Source of the DNA: Bacillus sp. SLBN-46
GTDB taxonomy: Bacteria; Bacillota; Bacilli; Bacillales; Cytobacillaceae
Direction: 5' to 3'
Length of the DNA: 64,000 nucleotides
Assembly (NCBI RefSeq): GCF_031453555.1
Contig: NZ_JAVIZM010000001.1
Coordinates: 2,053,001-2,117,000 of the forward strand
Shown here: piece by piece, positions 28,614-38,274 of the stretch
How positions within the stretch are numbered: the first letter of the stretch is position 1
Layout of the letters: each line of letters starts with the position of its first letter
Position numbers and translations under genes: made by a program
Notes under the pieces: model-generated
What the model saw: the letters and a program-made list of their open reading frames with translations, nothing else
Told to the model about the DNA's origin: nothing
Databases searched by the model: none

Positions 28614-29597
28614 ATGGCGATTATTTCATATATTGATTCAATAACTATGGCCATTCGAGAAGAAATGGAACGGGATCCTAAGGTTTTTGTATTAGGTGAA
28701 GATGTAGGGGTAAAAGGCGGCGTGTTTAAAGCTACACAAGGCCTGTATGAACAATTTGGTGAGGAACGCGTCATTGATGCACCTCTTGCTGAATCTGCCA
28801 TTGCAGGGGTTGGAATTGGTGCAGCAATGTACGGAATGCGCCCAATTGCCGAAATGCAATTTGCTGATTTCATCATGCCTGCTGTCAATCAAATTATTTC
28901 AGAAGCAGCGAAAGTCCGTTATCGTTCGAATAATGATTGGAGCTGTCCAATTGTTATACGTGCTCCTTATGGCGGTGGCGTTCACGGTGCGTTGTACCAT
29001 TCCCAATCGGTTGAGGCTGTATTTGCTAATCAACCGGGATTGAAAATTGTAATGCCGTCTACACCATATGATGCGAAAGGCTTGTTAAAGGCAGCCATTC
29101 GTGATAATGACCCGGTTTTATTTTTCGAGCACAAAAGGGCTTATCGTTTAATTAAGGGAGAGGTCCCAACAGATGATTACACTTTGCCCATAGGAAAAGC
29201 CGATGTGAAGCGTGACGGAGATGACATTACCGTTATTACCTACGGTCTATGTGTACATTTTGCCCTCCAAGCGGCTGAAAAATTAGCGAAGGATGGAATC
29301 TCTGCACATATTCTTGATTTGAGAACCGTATACCCACTTGATAAAGAAGCTATTATTGAAGCAGCTTCAAAAACAGGTAAAGTCTTGCTTGTTACCGAGG
29401 ATACAAAAGAAGGCAGCATTATGAGTGAAGTGTCAGCTATTATAGCCGAAAATTGCTTGTTTGAATTAGATGCTCCAATAATGCGTCTAGCTGGACCTGA
29501 TGTACCAGCCATGCCATATGCTCCAACGATGGAAAAATTCTTTATGGTAAACCCTGATAAAGTCGAAAAAGCAATGAGAGAACTAGCCGAGTATTAA
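28614..29597 (+). CDS. bkdAB: Branched-chain 2-oxo acid dehydrogenase E1 beta subunit
   Basis: E1 beta completes the thiamine enzyme by supplying the pyrimidine-binding half. The 327-residue product has FVLGEDVGVKGGVFKAT, APLAESAIAGVGIGAA and EMQFADFIMPAVNQI. The transketolase C-terminal domain (about 200-320) contains DLRTVYPLDKEAI. The ATG follows AAGGGGGAT. It sits between bkdAA and bkdB with gaps of 12 and 14 bases. Confidence 0.96.
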   Translation: MAIISYIDSITMAIREEMERDPKVFVLGEDVGVKGGVFKATQGLYEQFGEERVIDAPLAESAIAGVGIGAAMYGMRPIAEMQFADFIMPAVNQIISEAAKVRYRSNNDWSCPIVIRAPYGGGVHGALYHSQSVEAVFANQPGLKIVMPSTPYDAKGLLKAAIRDNDPVLFFEHKRAYRLIKGEVPTDDYTLPIGKADVKRDGDDITVITYGLCVHFALQAAEKLAKDGISAHILDLRTVYPLDKEAIIEAASKTGKVLLVTEDTKEGSIMSEVSAIIAENCLFELDAPIMRLAGPDVPAMPYAPTMEKFFMVNPDKVEKAMRELAEY

Positions 29598-29611
29598 GGA
29601 GGTACGGAATA

Positions 29612-30922
29612 GTGGTAATTGAACAAATTAAAATGCCTCAGCTAGGGGAGAGTGTAACCGAGGGTACGATTAGTAAGTGGTTAGTATCTGTTGGTGATAA
29701 AGTAAATAAATACGACCCCCTTGCAGAGGTTATGACAGATAAAGTAAATGCAGAAGTCCCATCCTCCTTTACAGGTGTGATTAAAGAACTAATTGCTAAC
29801 GAAGAAGATACCCTAGCGGTTGGAGAAATCATTTGTACAATTGAAGTTGAGGGTGGCGAAAGTCCTCAGGCTAAAACAGAAGACGTAGCTCCAGCATCAT
29901 CCAGCAGTGCGGAAACTACAGCTCCAGTTGACCAAGGAAACAAAGCGCGTTATTCTCCAGCAGTTTTGAAAATATCTCAAGAACATGGAATTGACCTAAC
30001 GCAGGTGTCAGGCACCGGTGCAGGTGGAAGGATTACAAGAAAAGACCTACTGAAATTGATTGAATCTGGAAATATCCCTGTTGCAGGCCAAAGGAAGGAA
30101 ACTGTAAAAGTAGAAACAGTTGTTCAGCCTGAACATCAAAAGCAAGAGGTATCACAACCTGTATCTACATCCACACCAAAGCCACCATCTGCACAACCGG
30201 TTCATATTCCAGTGGAAGCTGGTGACATAGAAATCCCGGTTACTGGTATTCGAAAAGCAATTGCTGCCAATATGCTTAGGAGCAAGCATGAAGCACCACA
30301 TGCTTGGACTATGATTGAAGTGGATGCAACCAATTTGGTTGACTATCGTAATTCTCTTAAAGATGAGTTTAAGAAAAAAGAAGGCTTTAATCTAACATTC
30401 TTTGCTTTCTTTGTAAAAGCGGTAGCCCAAGCACTAAAAGAGTTCCCACAAATTAATTCTATGTGGGCTGGAGAAAAAATCATTCAGAAGAAAGACATTA
30501 ATATTTCGATTGCCGTTGCAACAGATGATGCCTTATTCGTACCTGTCATTAAAAATGCAGATGAAAAAACGATTAAGGGAATTGCCCGTGAAATTTCGGA
30601 ACTTGCAGTTAAGGTAAGAACCGGAAAATTACGATCTGAAGATATGCAGGGTGGAACATTTACAGTGAACAACACAGGTTCATTCGGCTCTGTTCAATCC
30701 ATGGGCATTATCAATTATCCACAAGCAGCTATTCTTCAAGTGGAATCCATTGTTAAGCGACCTGTGGTAATGAATAATGGAATGATTGCTGTGCGTGACA
30801 TGGTTAATTTATGTATGTCCCTAGACCACAGAGTATTAGATGGACTTGTTTGCGGTCGTTTCTTGCAACGTGTGAAGGAAATTCTAGAAAATACATCAAA
30901 ATCAACAACTTCCATTTATTAA
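29612..30922 (+). CDS. bkdB: Branched-chain 2-oxo acid dehydrogenase E2 (lipoyl acyltransferase)
   Basis: BkdB is the structural core of the complex and transfers the acyl group from lipoate to CoA. The 436-residue protein has one lipoyl domain (1-78) with the lipoylated K44 in VMTDKVNAEV. A flexible linker, a peripheral-subunit-binding domain (about 112-148: RYSPAVLKISQEHGIDL) and a second Pro/Gln-rich linker follow. The catalytic domain (about 205-436) has the active-site motif DHRVLDG. The GTG follows AAGGAGGT. A strong terminator ends the operon. Confidence 0.96.
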   Translation: MVIEQIKMPQLGESVTEGTISKWLVSVGDKVNKYDPLAEVMTDKVNAEVPSSFTGVIKELIANEEDTLAVGEIICTIEVEGGESPQAKTEDVAPASSSSAETTAPVDQGNKARYSPAVLKISQEHGIDLTQVSGTGAGGRITRKDLLKLIESGNIPVAGQRKETVKVETVVQPEHQKQEVSQPVSTSTPKPPSAQPVHIPVEAGDIEIPVTGIRKAIAANMLRSKHEAPHAWTMIEVDATNLVDYRNSLKDEFKKKEGFNLTFFAFFVKAVAQALKEFPQINSMWAGEKIIQKKDINISIAVATDDALFVPVIKNADEKTIKGIAREISELAVKVRTGKLRSEDMQGGTFTVNNTGSFGSVQSMGIINYPQAAILQVESIVKRPVVMNNGMIAVRDMVNLCMSLDHRVLDGLVCGRFLQRVKEILENTSKSTTSIY

Positions 30923-30926
30923 TAAC

Positions 30927-30966
30927 AATAACCGTTGCCAAATTGATGGCGACGGTTATTTGTTTA
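30927..30966 (+). terminator. Terminator of the bkd operon
   Basis: A 13-bp stem (AATAACCGTTGCC / GGCGACGGTTATT, one T-G pair) with an 8-base loop is followed by TGTTTAG. It begins 4 bases after the bkdB stop. Confidence 0.85.
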
Positions 30967-31012
30967 GTTGCCTGAATTCTGTTTGTACCATAAAATAGTA
31001 TTTAGTAGAATT

Positions 31013-31032
31013 AATTGAATTTTATTTCAATT
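31013..31032. repeat. Inverted repeat upstream of mutA
   Basis: AATTGAA and TTCAATT are separated by 6 bases (TTTTAT), 26 bases before the mutA start. It could be an operator for the mut operon. It is AT-rich and only partly resembles the CodY box, so the assignment stays open. Confidence 0.35.
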
Positions 31033-31058
31033 ATGTATATGGAAGGGGGATAAGGAGT

Positions 31059-32951
31059 TTGGAAAAAATAAAAAATCAGTCTTTTCCATTTATGTCAAAA
31101 GATGAATGGAAAGAAAAAGCAGAAAAATCGTTAAAAGGAAGAACCGTTGAGTCCTTACAAACGGCTACATATGAAGGAATTATTTTGAAACCGCTTTATT
31201 CTCAGGAAGATGAACAGGCAATTCCTGATTATCCAGGAGGCACAGATTATAGAAGAGGGATTTATCCGCTTGGATATTTGACTAATGAATGGAAGGTAGC
31301 ACAGCGTATATCCTATCATTCACTAGATGAATTGAAAGAAAAGCTCAAACAAAACTTTGATAAAGGGCAAACTGCCATTTCTTTTGAAGTATCAAAGTCT
31401 TTGTTTGAAGAGAATGAAACGCTGGAAACTATTCTTGGAGAATCCTATCATCAACACCCCTTCTCCCTTAACGCCAAGGGTCTCCATTCTGCATTGCTTG
31501 TATCTCTAGAAACAATTGGAGAGAAAAAAGGAACCAGCGACACGATTTGTGGTTATATCGGTTCTGATCCAGTCGCTCTTTTTGCTGAAGAGGGCAGTAT
31601 TTCAGAAGAGTTTTTCAATGAATGGATGAAAACCATTGTCCAATCAAGCGTGAAATTACCTAATCTAAGAACCATTTTAATCAATACATCGCCATATCAC
31701 AATGGTGGAGCAAATGCTGTTCAAGAGCTTGGTATTGCATTGGCTGAAGGAATCTATTATCTTGAAAAGCTTCAGGAAGCTGGAATGGAACTGGAAGATA
31801 TTTTTTCCAAAATGATCTTTCAATTCTCTATTGGCGGCCACTTTTTTATGGAAATGGCCAAAATTCGGGCAGCAAGAATTCTATGGAGTCGTGTGGCTGA
31901 AGTGTATGGAACTAATGTGAATAATCGTGGGATGCATATCTCTGCGGAAACTTCTAGATTCACAAAAACTATACAGGACCCCCATGTCAACCTTTTACGG
32001 TCAGGTAATGAGGCTTTTGCAGCAGTTATTGGGGGCGTACAATATTTACATGTGGATCCTTTCAATAATCTTTCGGGTTCCACTTATGCTTCGGAAAGAA
32101 TGGCAAGAAACACACAACTCCTACTAAAAGAAGAAGCACAGTTAAAACAAGTGATTGATCCTGCTGGTGGGTCTTGGTATGTCGAACAATTAACCAATGA
32201 ACTTTCCGAGAAATCTTGGGAATTCTTTCAACAAATTGAAGCCCATGGCGGCATCATTGAGGGATTAAAATCAAACTGGCTGCAGAAAGAAATAGCGGCA
32301 GTGTATGATAAAAGAAATAAGGATTGTCAGACAAGGAAGCAAAGTATGATTGGCACGAATGTTTATGCCAATCTTGATGAAAACGTTCCTAATCTTAAAT
32401 CTCAAAATAAAGAATCATATGTACTAGAAAAGGGAAATTCATTAATAAATATTACTGCTATTCCTCAACGAAGACTTTCAGAGTCATTTGAAGAATTGCG
32501 AAATAAGGCAAGGAGCTATGAAGAAGCAGCAGGCTATAAGCCATCTGTAGGTATGATTTGTCTTGGATTGTTAAAAGAGCATAAGGCAAGGCTGGATTTT
32601 ATGAAAGGTTTTCTAGCTGCCGGTGGGGTGAAAGCAGTTGAAAGTGATTCAATTGTTTCTTTTGAGAATGCTAGATTATTTGTTTCTACTCTTCCTGTTA
32701 CGAAATGTTTTTGCATCTGTGGTACAAATGAACAGTATGAAAGGGTGGGGCATGAGATTTTAACTAGCCTAAGAACGGAATTCCCTGATCGAGTTTTTTA
32801 CCTTGCTGGGCTCCCCGAAAAAGACAAGCAGTCCCAGTGGACGGATGAAGGAATTAAGCAGTTTATTCATATGAAAAGCAATTGTTATGAAACTCTCGAT
32901 GCCATTTTTAACGAGTTGGAGGTGAGCACGGTTGAAGAAACAAAAGCCTGA
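31059..32951 (+). CDS. mutA: Methylmalonyl-CoA mutase small subunit
   Basis: MutA is the non-catalytic partner of MutB in the adenosylcobalamin-dependent mutase that converts methylmalonyl-CoA to succinyl-CoA. The 630-residue protein has the mutase barrel segments [36 protein letters not shown] and [16 protein letters not shown]. The C-terminal cobalamin-type domain lacks the DxHxxG motif, as is usual for small subunits. TTG 31059 follows GGGGGATAAGGAG. It overlaps mutB by 20 bases. Confidence 0.92.
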   Translation: MEKIKNQSFPFMSKDEWKEKAEKSLKGRTVESLQTATYEGIILKPLYSQEDEQAIPDYPGGTDYRRGIYPLGYLTNEWKVAQRISYHSLDELKEKLKQNFDKGQTAISFEVSKSLFEENETLETILGESYHQHPFSLNAKGLHSALLVSLETIGEKKGTSDTICGYIGSDPVALFAEEGSISEEFFNEWMKTIVQSSVKLPNLRTILINTSPYHNGGANAVQELGIALAEGIYYLEKLQEAGMELEDIFSKMIFQFSIGGHFFMEMAKIRAARILWSRVAEVYGTNVNNRGMHISAETSRFTKTIQDPHVNLLRSGNEAFAAVIGGVQYLHVDPFNNLSGSTYASERMARNTQLLLKEEAQLKQVIDPAGGSWYVEQLTNELSEKSWEFFQQIEAHGGIIEGLKSNWLQKEIAAVYDKRNKDCQTRKQSMIGTNVYANLDENVPNLKSQNKESYVLEKGNSLINITAIPQRRLSESFEELRNKARSYEEAAGYKPSVGMICLGLLKEHKARLDFMKGFLAAGGVKAVESDSIVSFENARLFVSTLPVTKCFCICGTNEQYERVGHEILTSLRTEFPDRVFYLAGLPEKDKQSQWTDEGIKQFIHMKSNCYETLDAIFNELEVSTVEETKA

Positions 32952-35131
32952 TTTTCAAAACATATCTTTATTCAGCAACCAAACATTCATGACCAAGGAA
33001 GAATGGCAGGAGAGCGCTCAGAAAGAAATGGATGTCTCCATTGATGATTTACTTTTTGAGACAAATGAACAAATTAGTTTAAAGCCTCTTTATACAAAAG
33101 AAGATCGTAAAGATCTTGAACAAATTGGCCACCTGCCTGGGCTCCCTCCTTACACAAGGGGTCCCTATCCAACGATGTATGTTAATCGACCATGGACAGT
33201 CAGACAGTATGCGGGATTTTCTACTGCAGAGGAAAGTAATGCTTTTTACCGCCGCAATTTAGCAATGGGACAAAAGGGGCTTTCGGTTGCATTTGATCTA
33301 GCTACCCACCGCGGTTATGATTCTGATCATCCACGTGTGGTCGGTGATGTGGGAAAAGCAGGGGTAGCTATTGATTCTATCCTTGATATGAAGACACTTT
33401 TTGAGGGGATACCTTTAGACCAAATGTCTGTATCCATGACCATGAACGGGGCTGTCTTGCCGATTCTCGCTTTTTTCATTGTAACAGCCGAAGAACAAGG
33501 TGTAAGTCAGGAGAAGCTCGCTGGAACTATTCAAAATGACATTTTAAAAGAATATATGGTTCGAAATACATATATATATCCGCCAGAAATGTCAATGAAG
33601 ATTATAGCTGATATTTTTGAATATACATCAAAATACATGCCAAAGTTTAATAGTATCAGTATCTCAGGTTACCATATGCAAGAAGCAGGAGCGCCTGCAG
33701 ATTTAGAGTTAGCTTATACGCTGGCAGATGGTTTGGAATATGTACGAACAGGTCTAAAATCAGGTATTGAAATAGATTCATTTGCTCCAAGGTTGTCCTT
33801 TTTCTGGGCCGTTGGGATGAATTATTTCATGGAAGTGGCCAAAATGCGTGCAGCGAGGTTAATTTGGGCAAAAATGATGAAATCATTCAATCCTAAAAAT
33901 GAGAAATCTTTAGCATTAAGGACACATTCGCAAACATCTGGTTGGAGCTTAACAGAGCAAGATCCGTTTAATAATGTTACTCGTACTCTAGTTGAAGCTC
34001 ATGCGGCAGCAATGGGGCATACTCAATCACTGCATACAAACGCCTTGGACGAAGCCATTGCATTACCAACAGATTTTTCTGCACGAATCGCTCGTAATAC
34101 CCAATTGTTCTTGCAAGAAGAAACGGGCATAACACAGGTGATCGATCCATGGGCAGGCTCCTATTATGTTGAAAAGCTTACCGATGAATTAGTTAAACGT
34201 GCTTGGACACATATTGAAGAGATAGAACAACTTGGCGGGATGGCCAAAGCGATTGAAACGGGCTTGCCGAAGATGCGAATTGAAGAAGCGGCAGCTAGAA
34301 GACAGGCTCAAATTGATTCAGGTAAGGAAACGATTATAGGCGTCAATCGTTACCGTCTTGAAAAGGAAGAAGCAATTGATATTTTAGATATTGATAATAC
34401 TGCAGTTCGCCTAAAACAAATTGAAAAATTACAGGGAGTAAAAGCAAGCCGCGATGACCATAAAGTGAAGGCAGCCCTAGATGCGTTAACAATCGCAGCG
34501 GAAACTGGTGAACAAAACCTATTAGAGCTGGCAGTAAAAGCAGCAAGGGTAAGAGCAACCTTAGGAGAAATCTCCGATGCTATTGAAAAGGTTGCTAGCC
34601 GACATAAAGCGGTGATTCGCTCAATTAGCGGAGTGTATAGTACAGCTTTTAGCAATGAGGAAGAGATTGTAGAAGTTCAAAAAATGACAGATGAATTCCT
34701 TGAAAATGAAGGAAGACGGCCAAGAATACTGATTGCTAAAATGGGTCAGGATGGACATGATCGCGGAGCCAAGGTAATTGCGACCGCCTTCGCTGACCTT
34801 GGTTTTGATGTAGATATTAGTCCGTTATTCCAAACACCAGAAGAAACGGCAATGCAGGCAGTAGAAAACGATGTTCATGTGGTTGGAATGAGTTCACTTG
34901 CTGCAGGGCATAAAACGTTACTTCCTCAATTGGTGGAGGAGTTTAAAAAAATTAGGAAGAGAAGATATTTTGGTGGTAATCGGTGGAGTCATTCCTGCTC
35001 AGGATTACCAATTTCTATATGATCACGGTGCTTCAGCCATCTTTGGTCCAGGAACCATTATTCCAGTGGCTGCTCAAAAGGTTATAAAGGAGATTTATGC
35101 ACAACTCGGTTATGAGGAAGTGTCACAATAA
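32932..35131 (+). pseudogene. mutB: Methylmalonyl-CoA mutase large subunit, apparent +1 frameshift near the 3' end
   Basis: MutB is the catalytic, B12-binding mutase subunit. The frame from TTG 32932 (after GGAGGTGAG) gives 671 normal residues. These include [20 protein letters not shown], the barrel and the cobalamin motif DGHDRG (607-612). At 34945-34951 a run of seven A shifts the frame, giving 22 unrelated residues and a stop at 35022. The correct C-terminus ([20 protein letters not shown] onward) continues in another frame to 35131. Removing one A restores a 732-residue protein of normal length. It may be an assembly error, a real mutation or a slippage site. Confidence 0.88.
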
Positions 35132-36258
35132 TGACTTCTGATAAAAAACCGGAATGGAGTGATCCAAACGAACCTGATAAATGCTCAAGTATTGTTAGAA
35201 AAGGTCAAGAGCAAGAAGGTCAACCAGCATCCATTCAAAAAAATATTCGCTTTCAGAAACGCAAAATCTCAGAACTCTCAACGGATGAACTTTATGAAGG
35301 TGTAGTAAAGGGTGACAGGAGTCTATTAGCTAGAGCTATCACACTTGTTGAAAGCAATGCCGACCAACATTTTCAAAAAGCCCAGGAGCTTCTGCAAAAA
35401 CTCTTGCCCAAAAGCGGAAAGTCTATTAGGATCGGAATCACAGGTGTCCCAGGGGCAGGAAAAAGCACATTTATTGAGGCCTTCGGGATGTACCTTTGTA
35501 ATTTGGGACATCGTGTTGCCGTTTTAGCCATTGATCCAAGTTCAAAGTTAAGTGGTGGAAGCATCCTTGGAGATAAGACGAGGATGGAACACCTATCAAA
35601 AAACCCGCAAGCCTTTATCCGACCTTCACCCACAGCAGGGAAGCTAGGCGGTGTTCATCGAAAAACGAGAGAAGCCATGTTGCTTTGTGAGGCTGCAGGA
35701 TTTGATGTAATCTTAATTGAAACCGTTGGTGTCGGACAAAGTGAAGTTATTATTAGAGATATGGTAGATTTTTTCATGCTGCTTGTACTGACAGGTGCTG
35801 GAGATGAACTTCAAGGAATGAAGAAGGGAATTATGGAGCTTGCGGATGCGGTCATTGTTCATAAAGCAGATGGGGACAATAAACGAAGAGCAGAACAGAC
35901 AAAACATGAATATAACCGGATTCTGCACTTTCTTCAGCCAGCTACTAAAGGTTGGGCAACAAAAGCTTATACTTGTTCATCGGTAAACGGGGAAGGCATT
36001 AATGAGATTTGGGGCCTGATTCAAAAATTCGTAGAGACTGGAAAAGGTACAGGCGTTTTTACAGAACGAAGAAAGGGACAGCAAAGAGACTGGATTTATT
36101 CATTAATTTCTGACCAGCTTCATTACAGCTTCTTTCACCATCCAGTTGTAAAACAAAAGCTCCCACAATTAGAGAATGAAGTAATGGCTGGGACAAAGAC
36201 AGCTGCTTCCGCTGTGGGAACCTTGTTTGATGTTTTTTTATCAGGAAAAGAAAAATAG
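35131..36258 (+). CDS. meaB: Methylmalonyl-CoA mutase-associated GTPase MeaB
   Basis: MeaB is a G3E GTPase chaperone that guards cobalamin loading and prevents inactivation of the mutase. The 375-residue protein has a Pro/charged N-terminal extension. It carries Walker A GVPGAGKST (about 109-117), AIDPSSKLSGGSILGDKTRM, ETVGVGQSE and the base-recognition region HKADGDNKRRA. In that motif His stands where Asn is common. The ATG shares its first base with the mutB stop (TAATG), so translation is coupled. It depends on the same operon as mutA and mutB. Confidence 0.93.
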   Translation: MTSDKKPEWSDPNEPDKCSSIVRKGQEQEGQPASIQKNIRFQKRKISELSTDELYEGVVKGDRSLLARAITLVESNADQHFQKAQELLQKLLPKSGKSIRIGITGVPGAGKSTFIEAFGMYLCNLGHRVAVLAIDPSSKLSGGSILGDKTRMEHLSKNPQAFIRPSPTAGKLGGVHRKTREAMLLCEAAGFDVILIETVGVGQSEVIIRDMVDFFMLLVLTGAGDELQGMKKGIMELADAVIVHKADGDNKRRAEQTKHEYNRILHFLQPATKGWATKAYTCSSVNGEGINEIWGLIQKFVETGKGTGVFTERRKGQQRDWIYSLISDQLHYSFFHHPVVKQKLPQLENEVMAGTKTAASAVGTLFDVFLSGKEK

Positions 36259-36358
36259 CTGCTGACCCTTGGAAGCTTTTTTATTGCAGTTCGCTTGGAA
36301 AAAACACATTTTAACTGTTATGATGTAGTTATGAACAAACAAGAAGGAGTGAATGTAA

Positions 36359-36796
36359 GTGAGTATGAATTTCAACTTTTTTATGAATGATGTTGTTAAC
36401 CAGGCACGACAAGAAATCGTGTCAGCTGGATATAAGGAATTAAAATCCCCTGCTGAAGTGGAAGAAGCATTTGCACAAAAGGGTACAACTTTAGTGATGA
36501 TTAATTCTGTTTGTGGATGTGCAGGTGGGGTTGCTCGTCCAGCTGCTGCACATGCCCTTCATTACGATAAACGTCCGGATCATTTAGTTACAGTGTTTGC
36601 CGGGCAAGATAAGGAAGCAACTGAGACAGCTAGAAGCTATTTTACTGGCTACCCTCCTTCCTCTCCATCTTTTGCCCTATTAAAGGATGGGGAAATTATT
36701 ACAATGGTCGAGAGACACCAAATTGAGGGCTTTGATCCTGCATCCGTCGTTGCAAAGCTTCAAAATGAATTTGAAAAGCATTGTGAAGAACTATAA
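36359..36796 (+). CDS. brxB: Bacilliredoxin BrxB (YqiW)
   Basis: Bacilliredoxins remove bacillithiol from mixed disulfides on proteins after oxidative stress. The 145-residue protein has the unusual CGC active site with C52 and C54 ([14 protein letters not shown]). It also carries the family segments [20 protein letters not shown] and [15 protein letters not shown]. The GTG start 36359 lies 9 bases after AAGGAG and aligns with the known YqiW start. It occupies the same place as in B. subtilis, before artPQR. Confidence 0.94.
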   Translation: MSMNFNFFMNDVVNQARQEIVSAGYKELKSPAEVEEAFAQKGTTLVMINSVCGCAGGVARPAAAHALHYDKRPDHLVTVFAGQDKEATETARSYFTGYPPSSPSFALLKDGEIITMVERHQIEGFDPASVVAKLQNEFEKHCEEL

Positions 36797-36807
36797 AGTA
36801 TACATTC

Positions 36808-36846
36808 GTTAAGAGGCCAATTCATTATGATTTGGCTCTTTTTTAT
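36808..36846 (+). terminator. Terminator after brxB
   Basis: AAGAGGCCAA pairs, with one bulge, with TTTGGCTCTT across a loop of about 12 bases and is followed by TTTTATTG. It lies shortly after the brxB stop. Confidence 0.7.
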
Positions 36847-36920
36847 TGTCGAAATACAGGATTTCGTGTATATTTATTAATTAAATCGTAACTTTAATCA
36901 TTTTAAGGGGAGTTTTGACC

Positions 36921-38087
36921 ATGAAGGAATTATTAAATAACTATTTAGAAACTTTTCAAAGCAAGTTATGGGATATAAGTGACAAGCTATATCATCACCC
37001 AGAACTTGGTGATCAAGAATATGAATCAATGAAACTCTTAGTAGAGTTTTTGGAGGGGCACCATTTTATTGTTGAAAAAGGAATTGTAGATCGACCTACA
37101 GCCTTTAAAGCTGTTTATGACAGTAAGAAGGAGGGACCAACAATCGCCTATCTTTCTGAATATGATGCGTTGCCGGAGATTGGGCATGGATGTGGGCATA
37201 ATTTAATTGGAACGATGAGTGCGGGAGCAGGGGTTCTCTTAAGTAAAGTAGTAGATGAGATTGGAGGCCGTGTGGTAGTTTTAGGCACACCAGCAGAAGA
37301 AACGAATGGAGCAAAGGTTCAGATGGCCGAACAAGGAATTTTTGATGACATTGATGCTGCGATGATTTTGCATCCGGCAGATGAATCATATGAGAGCGGG
37401 GACTCTTTAGCTATGGATGCCATCCAATTTGACTTCCGTGGCAGAACAAGTCATGCTGCTGCATCTCCGGAAAAAGGGATCAATGCACTGGATGCCGTCA
37501 TTCAATTATTTAATGGGATCAATGCCCTTCGTCAACATGTAACATCTGACGTAAGAATTCATGGAATTATTAAGGAGGGTGGGGTTGCAGCCAATATTGT
37601 TCCAGATAAAGCAGTTGCTCAATTCTATGTCCGTGCAAAGAACCGCACCTATTTAAACGAAGTTGTTCAGAAGGTAATCAATATTGCCAATGGTGCATCT
37701 ATGATGACTGGTGCGGAGGTGCATATAGAAAATTATGAATTGAGCTATGACAATATGGTCACGAATCATACTTTATCCCAGCTTTTTTCAAATAATCTTT
37801 TATCCACCGGTGTTAAGAAGATTGAGAAAGCGAAGGATTCTTACGGTTCCATTGACATGGGAAATGTGAGTCATGTGGTTCCAGCTATTCATCCTTACAT
37901 TGGTCTCGATTCACCTGGGTTAATTGCTCATACAAGAGAATTTGCAGATTTAACCATCACAGACAACTCTCATCAGATTCTGGCAAGAGGTGCACTGGCC
38001 CTTGCTATGACGGGGTATGATTTAATCACTAATAAAGAGGAATTTGAAAATATGAAAAATGAATTCCGTCAAAATGTATTAAGATAA
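36921..38087 (+). CDS. M20 family amidohydrolase/peptidase
   Basis: This is a metal-dependent M20 amidohydrolase of 388 residues, closest in type to the AbgB/PM20D2 group that splits N-acyl or aminoacyl amides. Metal-site motifs are YDALPEIGHGCGHNLIGT and PAEETNGAK. The dimerisation or lid domain includes RGRTSHAAASPEKGINALDA. The C-terminal His lies in DSPGLIAHTREFAD. I use ATG 36921, 9 bases after AAGGGGAG, over the in-frame TTG 36915. It stands alone between two terminators. The substrate cannot be told from the sequence. Confidence 0.85.
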   Translation: MKELLNNYLETFQSKLWDISDKLYHHPELGDQEYESMKLLVEFLEGHHFIVEKGIVDRPTAFKAVYDSKKEGPTIAYLSEYDALPEIGHGCGHNLIGTMSAGAGVLLSKVVDEIGGRVVVLGTPAEETNGAKVQMAEQGIFDDIDAAMILHPADESYESGDSLAMDAIQFDFRGRTSHAAASPEKGINALDAVIQLFNGINALRQHVTSDVRIHGIIKEGGVAANIVPDKAVAQFYVRAKNRTYLNEVVQKVINIANGASMMTGAEVHIENYELSYDNMVTNHTLSQLFSNNLLSTGVKKIEKAKDSYGSIDMGNVSHVVPAIHPYIGLDSPGLIAHTREFADLTITDNSHQILARGALALAMTGYDLITNKEEFENMKNEFRQNVLR

Positions 38088-38093
38088 GTCTGA

Positions 38094-38130
38094 CAAAAAA
38101 GTACCTCTGTTCGTTTAGAGGTACTTTTAT
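38094..38130 (+). terminator. Terminator after the M20 amidohydrolase
   Basis: A strong stem (AAAAGTACCTCT / AGAGGTACTTTT) with a 7-base loop is followed by a TATATATATATAT dinucleotide run to 38142. Confidence 0.87.
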
Positions 38131-38179
38131 ATATATATATATCTAAATTTTTCGAATATTTTTATATTAAAATAATATC

Positions 38180-38234
38180 TTTTCAAATCTATTTTCATGT
38201 GTTATTATTCGTTTTGTTGAATAAAAATTCAAAT
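38180..38234 (+). promoter_or_regulatory. artPQR promoter with ArgR box
   Basis: A sigma-A-like promoter is readable: TTTTCA at 38180-38185, 17-base spacer, TATTAT at 38203-38208. Over the expected start lies the perfect palindrome TTGAATAAAAATTCAA (38217-38232), which matches the Bacillus ARG-box consensus (CATGAATAAAAATKCAAK) almost throughout. It fits control by the ArgR encoded at 13,191 and supports an arginine-related substrate. Confidence 0.75.
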
Positions 38235-38274
38235 ATGAATCAAAAACATATGAAACTAAACAGGGGGAAACAAC

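Noticed and set aside
34898..35131. Separate 77-codon gene after mutB
   Set aside because: Its residues from LGREDILVV onward are the missing C-terminus of MutB. Its first residues are a frame-shifted copy of mutB, so it is part of the broken gene and not an independent one.
38128..38142. TATATATATATAT run as a functional repeat
   Set aside because: It is the AT-rich tail of a terminator hairpin and needs no further explanation.
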